DNA of 47,015 nt, taken from positions 1 through 47,015 of the forward strand of contig SGYO01000004.1 of the NCBI GenBank assembly GCA_004321745.1, written 5' to 3'. The first letter of the stretch is position 1. Each line of letters begins with the position of its first letter. The notes under the pieces are model-generated. The model saw only the letters and a program-made list of their open reading frames with translations. It did not search any database and was not told the DNA's origin. The translations under genes were made by a program, and so were the position numbers. Shown piece by piece: positions 26,999 through 35,796 of the stretch. The stretch is from a bacterium. GTDB lineage: Bacteria > Fidelibacterota > Marinisomatia > Marinisomatales > UBA1611.

Positions 26999-28429
26999 AT
27001 GTCTAAAGGTCTCATTGGTAAAAGGAGTATAATATATACTCTTTCAAAAATAATCTCAGCTATTTTAAGTTTATTAAGTATTAGTCTTTTTACAAGGATA
27101 TTCGATGCTGATGCATATGGGCAGTATCTTCTTTTTATTTCGTATGTTACTTTAATTTGCTCACTTTTTTTTTGGTGGCATAGATTATCTGTATATAGAT
27201 ATTATCATAAGTATAAAGATCAATATAGCTCGTTTTTGAAAACTAGTTACATTTCTTTCTTTATTATTGTTTTAGTGCTTCTGTCAGCTTCAATAGCAAT
27301 ATATTTTTGGCCATTTGAAAATCAAGAATTAATTTTCGGATTAATACCATTTTGCATTTTTGCTGCAATTTTTAAATCAAATTTTGATTTAAATCAGAGT
27401 CTATTCAATATTAGTCGAAGAGATTATTTGTTTTGTTTTAATATAATTTTTAGACCTTTGCTATTCGTTTCACTCAGTTTGATCTTCCATCAATATTTAA
27501 AAATATATGATCATGCTTTAATGTATGCTTTTATAATGTCATTTTTTCTGATAGCAATTATTTCAGATTTTTTAATTTTTAAAAATACTTTAGTTGGAGG
27601 TTTTGAAAAAAAAATAATAACAAAGTTCTACTCATATGGTTTTCCTTTGACGGGGTTGTTTATTTTTGATTATATATTGACCTTTTCAGATAGATTATTA
27701 ATTGGCCATTATCTAGGTTCCGAAATGGTAGGGATGTATGGAGCTAATTATGATTTAATAAAGATGATGGTTCTTTTCGGTATGGTAATCCAAGGTTATA
27801 TCATTTACCCAGAATTAAATAAAACATTTGAAAAAAATAATATAATTGAGGTCAAAAAATTAATGACCTTTAACCTTAATATTTTTGCAACTGTTTTTTT
27901 ACCTTTGTGCATTTTTATTATTTATTTTAACGATTCAATTAGTTCACTTTTCATCGGGAATCAGTTTACAAGACAATCATCAGAATTAATTCCTATTTTT
28001 TCAATTATTTTTCTTTTATGGGGATTAAAGATCCATCACATTGATTATATTTTTCAATTAAAGGAAAAAACTTCTGTTTCCATGTACATTTTATTTTTCG
28101 GTAGCTTAATTAATTTGATTCTGAATTTCATATTAATACCGAGAATGGAACTAATTGGTGCAAGTTACGCTACGCTTTCATCCTATTTCATGATATTATT
28201 AGTAAGTTTCATTATTAGTAGAAATTTTTTAAAAGTAAAAATTGATATACATATTATTGCAAAAACCATAATATTTTTAGGATTTGGTTTAATATTCTCA
28301 AATATTTTAGGTAGGTATTTTCAAAATGAGGTATTAAGTATGATTGCATTTTTAGTCATTTATATTACTTTAACTTTTAAATTTAATTATTATAGTTTAA
28401 AACCTTTTTTATCTAAGTTATATTTTTAA
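26999..28429 (+). CDS. Polysaccharide flippase (Wzx-like, MOP superfamily)
   Basis: A 476-residue protein with about 12-14 membrane helices. It starts with GKRSIIYTLSKIISAILSLLSISLFTRIFDADAYGQYLLF, the usual Wzx N-terminal pattern (helix, then a TRIF-x-x-x-x-YG loop), and has FSDRLLIGHYLGSEMVGMYGANYDL in the middle, typical of MOP flippases. It would move lipid-linked repeat units across the inner membrane. It lies in the same run as the wzy candidate and the glycosyltransferases. Confidence 0.87.
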   Translation: MSKGLIGKRSIIYTLSKIISAILSLLSISLFTRIFDADAYGQYLLFISYVTLICSLFFWWHRLSVYRYYHKYKDQYSSFLKTSYISFFIIVLVLLSASIAIYFWPFENQELIFGLIPFCIFAAIFKSNFDLNQSLFNISRRDYLFCFNIIFRPLLFVSLSLIFHQYLKIYDHALMYAFIMSFFLIAIISDFLIFKNTLVGGFEKKIITKFYSYGFPLTGLFIFDYILTFSDRLLIGHYLGSEMVGMYGANYDLIKMMVLFGMVIQGYIIYPELNKTFEKNNIIEVKKLMTFNLNIFATVFLPLCIFIIYFNDSISSLFIGNQFTRQSSELIPIFSIIFLLWGLKIHHIDYIFQLKEKTSVSMYILFFGSLINLILNFILIPRMELIGASYATLSSYFMILLVSFIISRNFLKVKIDIHIIAKTIIFLGFGLIFSNILGRYFQNEVLSMIAFLVIYITLTFKFNYYSLKPFLSKLYF

Positions 28430-28432
28430 AAT

Positions 28433-29239
28433 ATGTCAACTCCTACACTTAGCATAGTTGTTTCAACGATTGACAAAAATTTTGAAAAATTTGTTAAAAA
28501 TTTCCAGTTTGGAAAATTAAAAAATGCTGATGAGGTCATTATCATAGTTCAAGGTGCTGGAGAACTGGTACATCATTCTGAATTAGCATCTTTCAATGTA
28601 ATAGTTGAAAAGCGTTATGGCTTAAGCTTAAGTAGAAACATTGGCATTGAAAATTCAAGTTCTGATTTTATTTGGTTCTTGGATGATGATGTTTACTTAT
28701 TTGATTATAGCATTGATAAAATAAAAGATCATCTAAATAGAAATCCATCTATTGACTTACATACTATAAGATTAGAATGTTTTGATAATAAACCATATAA
28801 AAAATATCCAAATAAGCATAGTTTAAATCGATTTAATGCTCTAGGGATATCATCAGTAGAATTAATTGTTTCAAAAGAATTTGTTATTAAAAACAATGTT
28901 AGATTTAATAAAAACTTAGGTTTAGGATCAAAATTTCCATCAATTGAAGAAAATATCTTTTTTCTAGATCTATTTGATAAAGGCGGAGTAGTATCTCACT
29001 TTCCAGAATTTCTTATAAAGCACGAATATATAAATCGAAAAGCCATTCACTTTAAGGACGAATTTATCCTAAAAGCAAAAGGCGCATTTTGCAGAAGATA
29101 TGGTGGTCTAGTAGGTTTTATGATTTTGGGGTATTATTCATTAAAGTGCTTATTTATCAGTAAAAACTTTTTAATAATGCTAAATCTATTTTTTGGATAT
29201 GTAAATGCGCAAACAATTATTGGGCTTGATGATGAGTGA
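28433..29239 (+). CDS. Glycosyltransferase family 2-like protein
   Basis: A 268-residue protein with a GT-A fold: LSIVVSTIDKN strand, then SLSRNIGIENSSSDFIWFLDDDV with the metal/nucleotide-binding acidic run D84-D86. It likely adds one sugar to the lipid-linked repeat unit; donor and linkage cannot be told. The hydrophobic C-terminus (about 225-255) may attach it to the membrane. It begins three bases after wzx and overlaps the next glycosyltransferase. Confidence 0.82.
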   Translation: MSTPTLSIVVSTIDKNFEKFVKNFQFGKLKNADEVIIIVQGAGELVHHSELASFNVIVEKRYGLSLSRNIGIENSSSDFIWFLDDDVYLFDYSIDKIKDHLNRNPSIDLHTIRLECFDNKPYKKYPNKHSLNRFNALGISSVELIVSKEFVIKNNVRFNKNLGLGSKFPSIEENIFFLDLFDKGGVVSHFPEFLIKHEYINRKAIHFKDEFILKAKGAFCRRYGGLVGFMILGYYSLKCLFISKNFLIMLNLFFGYVNAQTIIGLDDE

Positions 29240-29987
29240 TCTGGTTACAGTTATTACTCCAATGTATAACTCTGGTAAATACATAGAAGAAACTTTGGAG
29301 TCCGTAATCAGTCAGACTTATGAAAATTGGGAGATGTTTATTATCGATGATGGCTCATCAGACAATAGTGTAAAAGTAGTTAATGGATTTAAAAACTTTG
29401 ATGATAGGATAAAACTTATTATCAATGAAGAAAATCAAGGGGCTGCTTTATCAAGGAACATTGGAATAAGAGAAGCAAATGGAAGGTACATAGCTTTCCT
29501 AGATAGTGATGATTTATGGGTCCCAACTAAGTTGGAAGAACAAATAAAATTCATGTCAAAAAATCAATTAGCTTTATCATACAGCTCTTACGAGAAAATT
29601 GACGAGTTCGGTAATCATATAAAAAATATAAATGTAGTTAATACCCAGATTACTTATCATGATTTACTAAAAAGCAATTACATTGGTTGTTTAACCGCGA
29701 TGATAGATTTAACAATGATGGAGCAAAAAAAAATATATATGCCCAATATTACAACTCGGCATGATCATGGACTTTGGCTAGATATCGTAAGAAGAGGATT
29801 TAATGTGTCTGGTAATCCTAAGGTCTTAGCTAAATACCGTTACAGAAAAGGCTCAATTTCATTTAGTAAATTTAAAAGCGGGTATTATCAATGGAAACTT
29901 TATAGAGATATTGAAAAAATAAATTTATTAAGTAGTTTTTATTACATGGTTTGCTGGGCTTGGTTTGGATCTTTAAAGAGGATTTAA
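29232..29987 (+). CDS. Glycosyltransferase family 2 protein
   Basis: A 251-residue GT2 enzyme with the classic motifs VTVITPMYNSGKYIEETLESVISQTY (5-30), DDGS (39-42), GAALSRNIGIREANG and DSDD (91-94). It transfers a sugar from a nucleotide donor to the growing repeat unit. I place the start at ATG 29232, just before the conserved strand; 29229 is also ATG, and an upstream in-frame ATG at 29205 adds residues that do not look like GT2. It ends the plus-strand run and converges on the wzi-like gene. Confidence 0.9.
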   Translation: MSDLVTVITPMYNSGKYIEETLESVISQTYENWEMFIIDDGSSDNSVKVVNGFKNFDDRIKLIINEENQGAALSRNIGIREANGRYIAFLDSDDLWVPTKLEEQIKFMSKNQLALSYSSYEKIDEFGNHIKNINVVNTQITYHDLLKSNYIGCLTAMIDLTMMEQKKIYMPNITTRHDHGLWLDIVRRGFNVSGNPKVLAKYRYRKGSISFSKFKSGYYQWKLYRDIEKINLLSSFYYMVCWAWFGSLKRI

Positions 29988-29996
29988 AAACTATAT

Positions 29997-31604
29997 TTAC
30001 CAATTAATATCAATGCCCATAATGAATTCTTTATTTTTTTCATTCTGATTTTCAAATCTATACGAATATGGATTGTCTATTTGGCTAGTTCTATATGTAC
30101 TAATTATTTTGATCATATTAGTTAGATACAAGTGTAAATGAATTTCCATAATGTTTTTTGAATAATTTTGATCTAGAAGAAATTCTGTATTTAAATCATT
30201 TTCTTTATTACGGTTGTCATAATTATCTTGAATGTTTGACCCTAGTCCAATGCCCTTATAAATTTTTTCAAACGAAAATTGTGCCATTACACTAGGACTT
30301 GGGGTGTAGAAAGATTCAGCTTGGAACGAAGCGCTGCTAGGTCCATTGACGGCACCAATTGTAACATTTCTATTTGAAAAAGAAAAATCAGGGTGAGTAA
30401 ATGTCCAAGGCCTTGTTGCCGTATATTCTAATCTAAAATCAGGCAATTTCATATTTGATGAAGAGACAAACATGCCAAATTGATAAGAATACTTATTACC
30501 CCACCAATCACTGAATAAATCCGACCAAGAAAGTTCATCAAGTACTAAAGTATTATAAATGATTGCACCCGGAAACAAAACATACCCAAAATCAAATGAT
30601 AATAAGATATTATCTAAATCTCCTAAATTATGCTCTTGAGCCCAAAAGAATGAAATAGGATTTAGATAACCTAACTCAGGGGATCTATTACCATAAACCA
30701 CGATCTCAGAAATAGAAAATTTAAATTTATTTGTCGGCTTGTATTGGATCCTATGACCTGCAATAAATTTTTCTAATTTTTTATTATCTGTATGAATTTC
30801 ATCTATTGATTTATCATTCAAGGATCCATGGAAATATTCAAAATTAAATTTTTCAGATTTCTTTAGTAAACTAAAACGGTTGAAGGGAATTGCACTTGCA
30901 GATATTAAAGGGGAATTACCTGACGACCATCCCCAAGAAAAGGGTCTATTTGACATTTCAATATCAAACAATCCACCCTTTAAATAAAGAGAGGTATGAT
31001 TTTTATACCAAAAAGTTGTATTGATTTCGTCAAAATATTTTGTCCATTCACCCTGATAATCATTTGAAATCCAAATCTGCTTACCCGTATGACGGAACAT
31101 TGAAAATGTTGAGTTTAGGAACAACTTTTGTCCAATTATGCAGTTAATGGTAATTTTATCTGTAAAAAGATATTCATCTGAATTTTGGATTGGCTGAAAA
31201 AGAATGTTCTCTTTAAGACTCATCCAAAGCAATGTGGAATCTGAATTTATTTTTAATAAGTAGTTCTTTTTCATTTTCAAATTTTTGTTTTTCAGAAAAT
31301 CAAAATGATTAAAAAGTTGGCTCTTTTTTTTGGAAAACAATTTAGAGGTATCTTGGCTAGGAATGTTTATACCCCAAATACTTCGCATTATTAATGCTTC
31401 ATTCTTATTCCCGAATAATTGATTTAAATCAACGGAGCTTATATGGTTTTGATCAAAATAATTTAGATCAATTTCTCCTCGAGCAGCTAATCTTTTTGCA
31501 ATTATGTTTGAGGGATGATTTAATTCAGTGGGTATTTGACCGTTTAAAATACTTTTATTTAAAAAAAATATAAAAAAAACTATTTTAGTTATTACTTTTT
31601 TCAT
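29997..31604 (-). CDS. Capsule-assembly Wzi-like outer-membrane protein
   Basis: A 535-residue protein with a signal peptide (about 1-22, ending ILNG-Q) and a beta-barrel-like remainder. LKGGLFDIEMSNRPFSWGWSSGNSPLISASAIPFNRF is similar to the PFSWGrG/LLLS core of Wzi-family proteins, as is the YFHGSLND segment after it. Wzi is an outer-membrane lectin-like barrel that anchors capsule to the cell surface. It is transcribed against the rest of the locus and diverges from the initiating transferase across 190 bp. Its C-terminus (MGIDINW) is aromatic, as expected for barrels. Confidence 0.75.
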   Translation of the reverse strand: MKKVITKIVFFIFFLNKSILNGQIPTELNHPSNIIAKRLAARGEIDLNYFDQNHISSVDLNQLFGNKNEALIMRSIWGINIPSQDTSKLFSKKKSQLFNHFDFLKNKNLKMKKNYLLKINSDSTLLWMSLKENILFQPIQNSDEYLFTDKITINCIIGQKLFLNSTFSMFRHTGKQIWISNDYQGEWTKYFDEINTTFWYKNHTSLYLKGGLFDIEMSNRPFSWGWSSGNSPLISASAIPFNRFSLLKKSEKFNFEYFHGSLNDKSIDEIHTDNKKLEKFIAGHRIQYKPTNKFKFSISEIVVYGNRSPELGYLNPISFFWAQEHNLGDLDNILLSFDFGYVLFPGAIIYNTLVLDELSWSDLFSDWWGNKYSYQFGMFVSSSNMKLPDFRLEYTATRPWTFTHPDFSFSNRNVTIGAVNGPSSASFQAESFYTPSPSVMAQFSFEKIYKGIGLGSNIQDNYDNRNKENDLNTEFLLDQNYSKNIMEIHLHLYLTNMIKIISTYRTSQIDNPYSYRFENQNEKNKEFIMGIDINW

Positions 31605-31794
31605 TATCGTTGCATTTACTACACTTGAATGTTAATTTTAAATTCCAATTTAAGGAATCCTATCGAAAAAAAACGTTATCAGTTTGTCATTTAATAAATA
31701 GAAGTCATTACCCTTATCTGGCAGGCCTGGAGGCGTCACTCCATAATTTTTAATTGACGTTAAATATCTAAAATAGTTATTTAATTAATATTAT
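31605..31794. promoter_or_regulatory. Divergent intergenic region of the polysaccharide locus
   Basis: This 190-bp gap must hold promoters for both the wzi-like gene and the sugar transferase. TTGACG (31754-31759) with TTATTT (31777-31782), 17 bases apart, is a weak candidate for the plus strand. A short GC-richer patch contains a hairpin TGGAG-GCGTCA-CTCCA (31728-31743) preceded by GGCAGGCC. It matches no riboswitch or ops/JUMPstart element that I can recognise. Confidence 0.35.
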
Positions 31795-33189
31795 ATGGAA
31801 ATAATAAATCAATTATTAGTGCGAATACCTAAATGGATTGTATCATGGATATTAGTTTTTTTGGATGCAACCGCTGGATATATCGTTTTAAAGAATATAT
31901 TCATCCAATTTGAATTAGATTTTTCAGTTTCCTCTGTATTTGTTGCTTTGCAAATTTTCTGGTGCTTTCTTTTTTGGATTACAAATTTATACAGTGGTGA
32001 TGCACAAACATCAAGGTTCGTAGAAACTGAAAATCTAATAAAATTAACATTTTTCATAATGGCTACTGCAGTATTTTTGATTGGTATTGAAGTAGATCTT
32101 GGCCCTTTACGGTCTCAATATATAATTCGATACTGGATATTCTTCTCATCTTCTGTAATATTAATCAGATGGATAGTTAGAACAATTCAAAAACAATTGC
32201 TTAAAAAAGGTTTCGGTCGACATAATGTTATTGTGGTGGGTACAGGTGAAAATTCAAAATATGTCACAGAAAAGTTATTAAACCATGGACAAAAATTATA
32301 TAATGTCATAGGCACCATTAAAGCAGATGATGAAATAAATGGGGATATAGAATCAATGGTAATAAATCTTGGCAATGAGAAAGATATAAAAGTTATAATT
32401 TCAAAAAACCCCGTTTCTGACATTGTTATAGCATTAGATAATATGGACCACGAACATGTTATGAAATTGATATCTACCATTAACGGCGCACCTGTATCAA
32501 TAAAAATTGTTCCGGATTTATATGAAGTGGTAAGTGGCCTGGCAAGAACTGAGCAAATTTCTGGGGTCCCTTTGATTGAAGTTAATTTTCAAGAAAGTAG
32601 TTGGTCTAGCTCTGGTATGAAGCGTCTTTTTGATTTAATCTTTAGTTTTTTATTAATAATAGTTTTAAGCCCATTTTTTGTATTTGTGGGCATCTTGATT
32701 AAAATTACTTCAAAAGGTCCAATAATTTACAGTCAAGAGAGATTAGGTTATATGGGCAAGCCTTATTGGATTTATAAATTTAGATCAATGATAGTTAATG
32801 CAGAAGAGAAGAGTGGACCAGTTTGGGCCTCTGATGATGATCCAAGAGTTACTCCTTTTGGTAGAATTTTGAGAAAATTTAGAATAGATGAGCTACCGCA
32901 ATTAATAAATGTATTTTTAGGTCAAATGAGTTTGATTGGACCCAGGCCAGAAAGACCATATTTTACAGAAAAATTAAAAGAAAAATTTCCTCTATACGAT
33001 CGTCGTTTTCGTGTTCGCCCTGGTATCACAGGGTGGTCTCAAATCAAACATCCATCTGATTTGGAGGAAGATGATGTTAGGCAAAAATTAAGGTATGATT
33101 TTTATTATATCGAGAATTTAAGTCTAAACTTGGATTTAAAAATTTTGATAAGCACCATTGTTGTAGTGTTATCTGGAAAAGGTAGGTAA
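31795..33189 (+). CDS. Polyprenyl-phosphate sugar-1-phosphate transferase (WbaP/WcaJ-like)
   Basis: Starts polysaccharide synthesis by moving a sugar-1-phosphate from a nucleotide sugar to undecaprenyl phosphate. The 464-residue protein has four N-terminal helices (about 15-130), a cytoplasmic Rossmann-like CoA-binding fold (about 140-250, NVIVVGTGENS), a further membrane helix (about 281-304), and the catalytic bacterial sugar transferase domain with SKGPIIYSQERLG, YKFRSMI, LPQLINVFLGQMSLIGPRPE and VRPGITGWSQ. Length and layout match PHPT enzymes such as WbaP, WcaJ and CpsE. The transferred sugar is unknown. Confidence 0.93.
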   Translation: MEIINQLLVRIPKWIVSWILVFLDATAGYIVLKNIFIQFELDFSVSSVFVALQIFWCFLFWITNLYSGDAQTSRFVETENLIKLTFFIMATAVFLIGIEVDLGPLRSQYIIRYWIFFSSSVILIRWIVRTIQKQLLKKGFGRHNVIVVGTGENSKYVTEKLLNHGQKLYNVIGTIKADDEINGDIESMVINLGNEKDIKVIISKNPVSDIVIALDNMDHEHVMKLISTINGAPVSIKIVPDLYEVVSGLARTEQISGVPLIEVNFQESSWSSSGMKRLFDLIFSFLLIIVLSPFFVFVGILIKITSKGPIIYSQERLGYMGKPYWIYKFRSMIVNAEEKSGPVWASDDDPRVTPFGRILRKFRIDELPQLINVFLGQMSLIGPRPERPYFTEKLKEKFPLYDRRFRVRPGITGWSQIKHPSDLEEDDVRQKLRYDFYYIENLSLNLDLKILISTIVVVLSGKGR

Positions 33190-33204
33190 GTCCATTTCTT
33201 TAAT

Positions 33205-33271
33205 TTGAACTTTAATGATCAATATCTTTTTTATAGATATTTTTTATTTTTTTCAGAATATCTAAGTTCAA
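33205..33271 (+). terminator. Nested inverted repeats before serS (possible terminator or leader structure)
   Basis: An inner hairpin AATATC (33221-33226) / GATATT (33236-33241) is followed by a long T-run (33242-33253), as in a weak rho-independent terminator for the sugar transferase gene. Outer arms TTGAACTT (33205-33212) and AAGTTCAA (33264-33271) are also perfectly complementary and would enclose it. The stems are AT-rich; the role is uncertain. Confidence 0.4.
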
Positions 33272-33305
33272 TTATTAACTATTTTAACTTTATATAATAA
33301 AAATT

Positions 33306-34574
33306 ATGATCTCAATAAAAACTATAAGAGAAAAACCTCAATCTGTGCAAGATATTCTAGATCTAAAAGGATACGAGGGTTCTATATCTAAAATTCATTC
33401 CTTGGATGAGAATTATAGAACAATCAATAAAAAATTAGAGGGTTTTAGGGCTAGGAAAAATAAAGTTTCAGAGCAGGTAGCAATATCAAAAAGAGATGGT
33501 ACGGACTCAAATGATCAAATAGTGGAAATGCGTAAGCTTGGTGAGCATATAAAACAGTTAGAAAGTGAACTTAATAGAGTTAAAAAAGAACTAAATACTA
33601 AATTAGATGAAATTCCAAATTTGCCTCACTCTTCTGTTCCCAAAGGTAAAAATGAAGAGAATAATGTAATCATTCGTGAATGGGGGAGTAAAAAAGTCTT
33701 TGATTTTGCCGAAAAAACGCATCTTGAATTAAGCAAAGATTTAGGTTTAATTGACCTTGAAAGAGGAGCTAAGATTTCTGGTAGTGGGTTCCCAATATAT
33801 ACTGGAAAGGGAGCTAAGCTTGAGCGAAGTTTAATAAATTCAATGATAGATCATCATACAGAGCAGTACGGTTTTACTGAGATTTTTCCATCAGTTTTGA
33901 TTTTAGAGGAATCAATGAGAACCACTGGGCAACTTCCTAAATTTAAAGAAGATATGTATTTATCAGAGCTAGATAATCTTTATTTAGCGCCAACAGCCGA
34001 GGTTCCAATAACAAATATGCATCGTCAAGAAATTATTCCAGAGTCTGAATTACCTATCAATTATGTAGCCTATTCGCCATGTTTTAGAAGAGAATCTGGC
34101 TCTTATGGAAAAGATACTAGAGGGCTATTGAGGCTACATCAATTTAACAAGGTTGAAATGGTAAAGTTTGTTAAACCTGAGGAGTCATATGGCGCTTTGG
34201 AAGACCTAGTTCTACAAGCAGAATCTATTTTAAAAATATTAGGTATTACTTATAGAGTAGTTGAACTGTGTACTGGTGATTTGAGTTTTTCTGCAGCAAA
34301 ATGTTATGACATAGAAATCTGGTCTCCTGGAGAGAAGAAATGGCTTGAGGTATCATCATGCAGTAATTTTGAAGATTTTCAGGCCAGAAGAGGTAAAATT
34401 AGGTTTAGAGGTGAAATTGATAAAAAGGTAAACTTATTGCATACTTTGAATGGCTCTGGTCTTGCAACCCCAAGGCTAATGGTAGCTTTATTAGAAACGT
34501 ATCAAAATGAAGATGGTAAGATTGTTCTTTCTGACTCTGCTGCTGAATTTATAGGAATGAAAGAAATCAATTAG
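33306..34574 (+). CDS. serS: Serine--tRNA ligase
   Basis: Charges tRNA-Ser. The 422-residue class II synthetase has the N-terminal tRNA-binding coiled coil (about 28-105), PNLPHSSVPKG, then the catalytic core: motif 2 PCFRRESGSYGKDTRGLLRLHQFNKVE and motif 3 LNGSGLATPRLMVALLE, with TAEVP and EVSSCSNFEDFQARR between. Length is standard. plsC follows immediately after the stop. Confidence 0.97.
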   Translation: MISIKTIREKPQSVQDILDLKGYEGSISKIHSLDENYRTINKKLEGFRARKNKVSEQVAISKRDGTDSNDQIVEMRKLGEHIKQLESELNRVKKELNTKLDEIPNLPHSSVPKGKNEENNVIIREWGSKKVFDFAEKTHLELSKDLGLIDLERGAKISGSGFPIYTGKGAKLERSLINSMIDHHTEQYGFTEIFPSVLILEESMRTTGQLPKFKEDMYLSELDNLYLAPTAEVPITNMHRQEIIPESELPINYVAYSPCFRRESGSYGKDTRGLLRLHQFNKVEMVKFVKPEESYGALEDLVLQAESILKILGITYRVVELCTGDLSFSAAKCYDIEIWSPGEKKWLEVSSCSNFEDFQARRGKIRFRGEIDKKVNLLHTLNGSGLATPRLMVALLETYQNEDGKIVLSDSAAEFIGMKEIN

Positions 34575-35285
34575 TTGCACTATTTTTGGTTGTTAATTGT
34601 AACAATTTTTTGGACCATTTCATTTGGTTTAGCTGTTATTTTATTTTCTCCCTTTGATTACAAAAAAGGTAGAATTTTAGGTTTCATTGTAAAGTACTGG
34701 GCTAAAACAATTTTTAAAACAATGAACATTAATGTCAGAGTCATTGGTCTTGATAAATTAGATAGAAATGCTGATTACATATTTGCTCCAAATCATGCAT
34801 CTAGCTTAGATATACCATTAATTCTTGGTTTTCTTCCATTCTGGATTGTTCCAATATCAAAAATTGAACTTAAATGGATTCCTTTTTTAGGTTGGGCAAT
34901 GCAAGCTGCAGGCCATGTTTTTGTTGACAGGCGCGATCATGAAAAAGCAATGTTGTCAATTGCTAAAATCAAAAATTCATTGTTAAAAAACCCTAGGTCT
35001 ATTTTAATTTTTCCAGAGGGTTCAAGAACTAATGATGGTAAAGTGAATCAATTTAAAACTGGAGGATTAAGTATAGGCATATCTACAAAAATTTCTATTG
35101 TTCCTGTAGCTATAGAGGGTACTTTCGATTCGTTAAGTAAGCATTCTAAAAAATTTGTTAATAAACTGCTTACTATTAATATAGGCTCGCCTGTAGATAC
35201 TCGAAAATATTCTCTAGATGATCGAAAAAATTTAGCTATTATAGTAAATAGTGAAGTAAAAAAGTTAAAAAATGAGCTTAATTAG
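34575..35285 (+). CDS. plsC: 1-acyl-sn-glycerol-3-phosphate acyltransferase
   Basis: Makes phosphatidic acid from lysophosphatidic acid at the inner membrane. The 236-residue protein starts with a hydrophobic helix (about 3-25) and has the HX4D motif H74-x4-D79 in NHASSLDIP, the FPEGSRT motif, and FKTGGLSIG with VPVAIEGT. The start is a TTG directly after the serS stop codon; no better start is visible before the first helix. It overlaps rfaE2 by 14 bases. Confidence 0.9.
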   Translation: MHYFWLLIVTIFWTISFGLAVILFSPFDYKKGRILGFIVKYWAKTIFKTMNINVRVIGLDKLDRNADYIFAPNHASSLDIPLILGFLPFWIVPISKIELKWIPFLGWAMQAAGHVFVDRRDHEKAMLSIAKIKNSLLKNPRSILIFPEGSRTNDGKVNQFKTGGLSIGISTKISIVPVAIEGTFDSLSKHSKKFVNKLLTINIGSPVDTRKYSLDDRKNLAIIVNSEVKKLKNELN

Positions 35286-35736
35286 TTTTAATGATATCAA
35301 TCAGCTTTTAACTACATACCGTAGAGAAAACTTTAAATTAGTTTTCACTAATGGTTGTTTTGATCTCCTGCATAAAGGTCATCTAGACCTTCTTTCAAAT
35401 GCTGCTGGTTTTGGTGATAAATTATTTGTTGGTTTAAACTCTGATAAATCAGTAAAAAAACTAAAAGGAGACTCAAGGCCAAAACAAAATGAAATAACTA
35501 GAGCCCAGAAATTATTGGAGCTTACATACGTTAATCATGTAATTATCTTTGAAGACTTGATCCCACAAAAGCTCATTCATGCAATAAGTCCTGATGTCCT
35601 AGTAAAAGGTGGTGATTATAAAAAAAGTGAAATAGTAGGTGCTAAACATGTTATTTCAAGTGGGGGTGTTGTTAAAATCGTTCCTTTAACGCCTGGATTC
35701 AGTACTACTTCAATCATAGAAAAGAGCTCTAATTAA
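35272..35736 (+). CDS. rfaE2: D-glycero-beta-D-manno-heptose 1-phosphate adenylyltransferase
   Basis: Makes ADP-heptose for the LPS inner core, supporting an LPS-bearing outer membrane. The 154-residue nucleotidyltransferase has the TNGCFDLLHKGHLDLL motif (26-41, with H34 and H37), VGLNSDKSVKKLKG and VKGGDYKKSEIVGA, and ends with GFSTTSIIEK, the ISTT-like signature. It matches the stand-alone HldE C-domain (RfaE2) rather than the full HldE fusion. A kinase partner is not in the window. Confidence 0.92.
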   Translation: MSLISFNDINQLLTTYRRENFKLVFTNGCFDLLHKGHLDLLSNAAGFGDKLFVGLNSDKSVKKLKGDSRPKQNEITRAQKLLELTYVNHVIIFEDLIPQKLIHAISPDVLVKGGDYKKSEIVGAKHVISSGGVVKIVPLTPGFSTTSIIEKSSN

Positions 35737-35796
35737 TAACTTGCTCTTATTTGATTTAAAATATAATTTTTCAGCCGTGAATTTCCACAAACCACT

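Noticed and set aside
31640-31760. Fluoride or other riboswitch, or an ops/JUMPstart element, before the sugar transferase
   Set aside because: A GC-richer patch with a 5-bp hairpin is present but the conserved cores of these elements do not match on either strand.
33190-33305. T-box leader controlling serS
   Set aside because: No AGGGTGG-like T-box sequence or Stem I features are present, and T-boxes are essentially a Gram-positive device.
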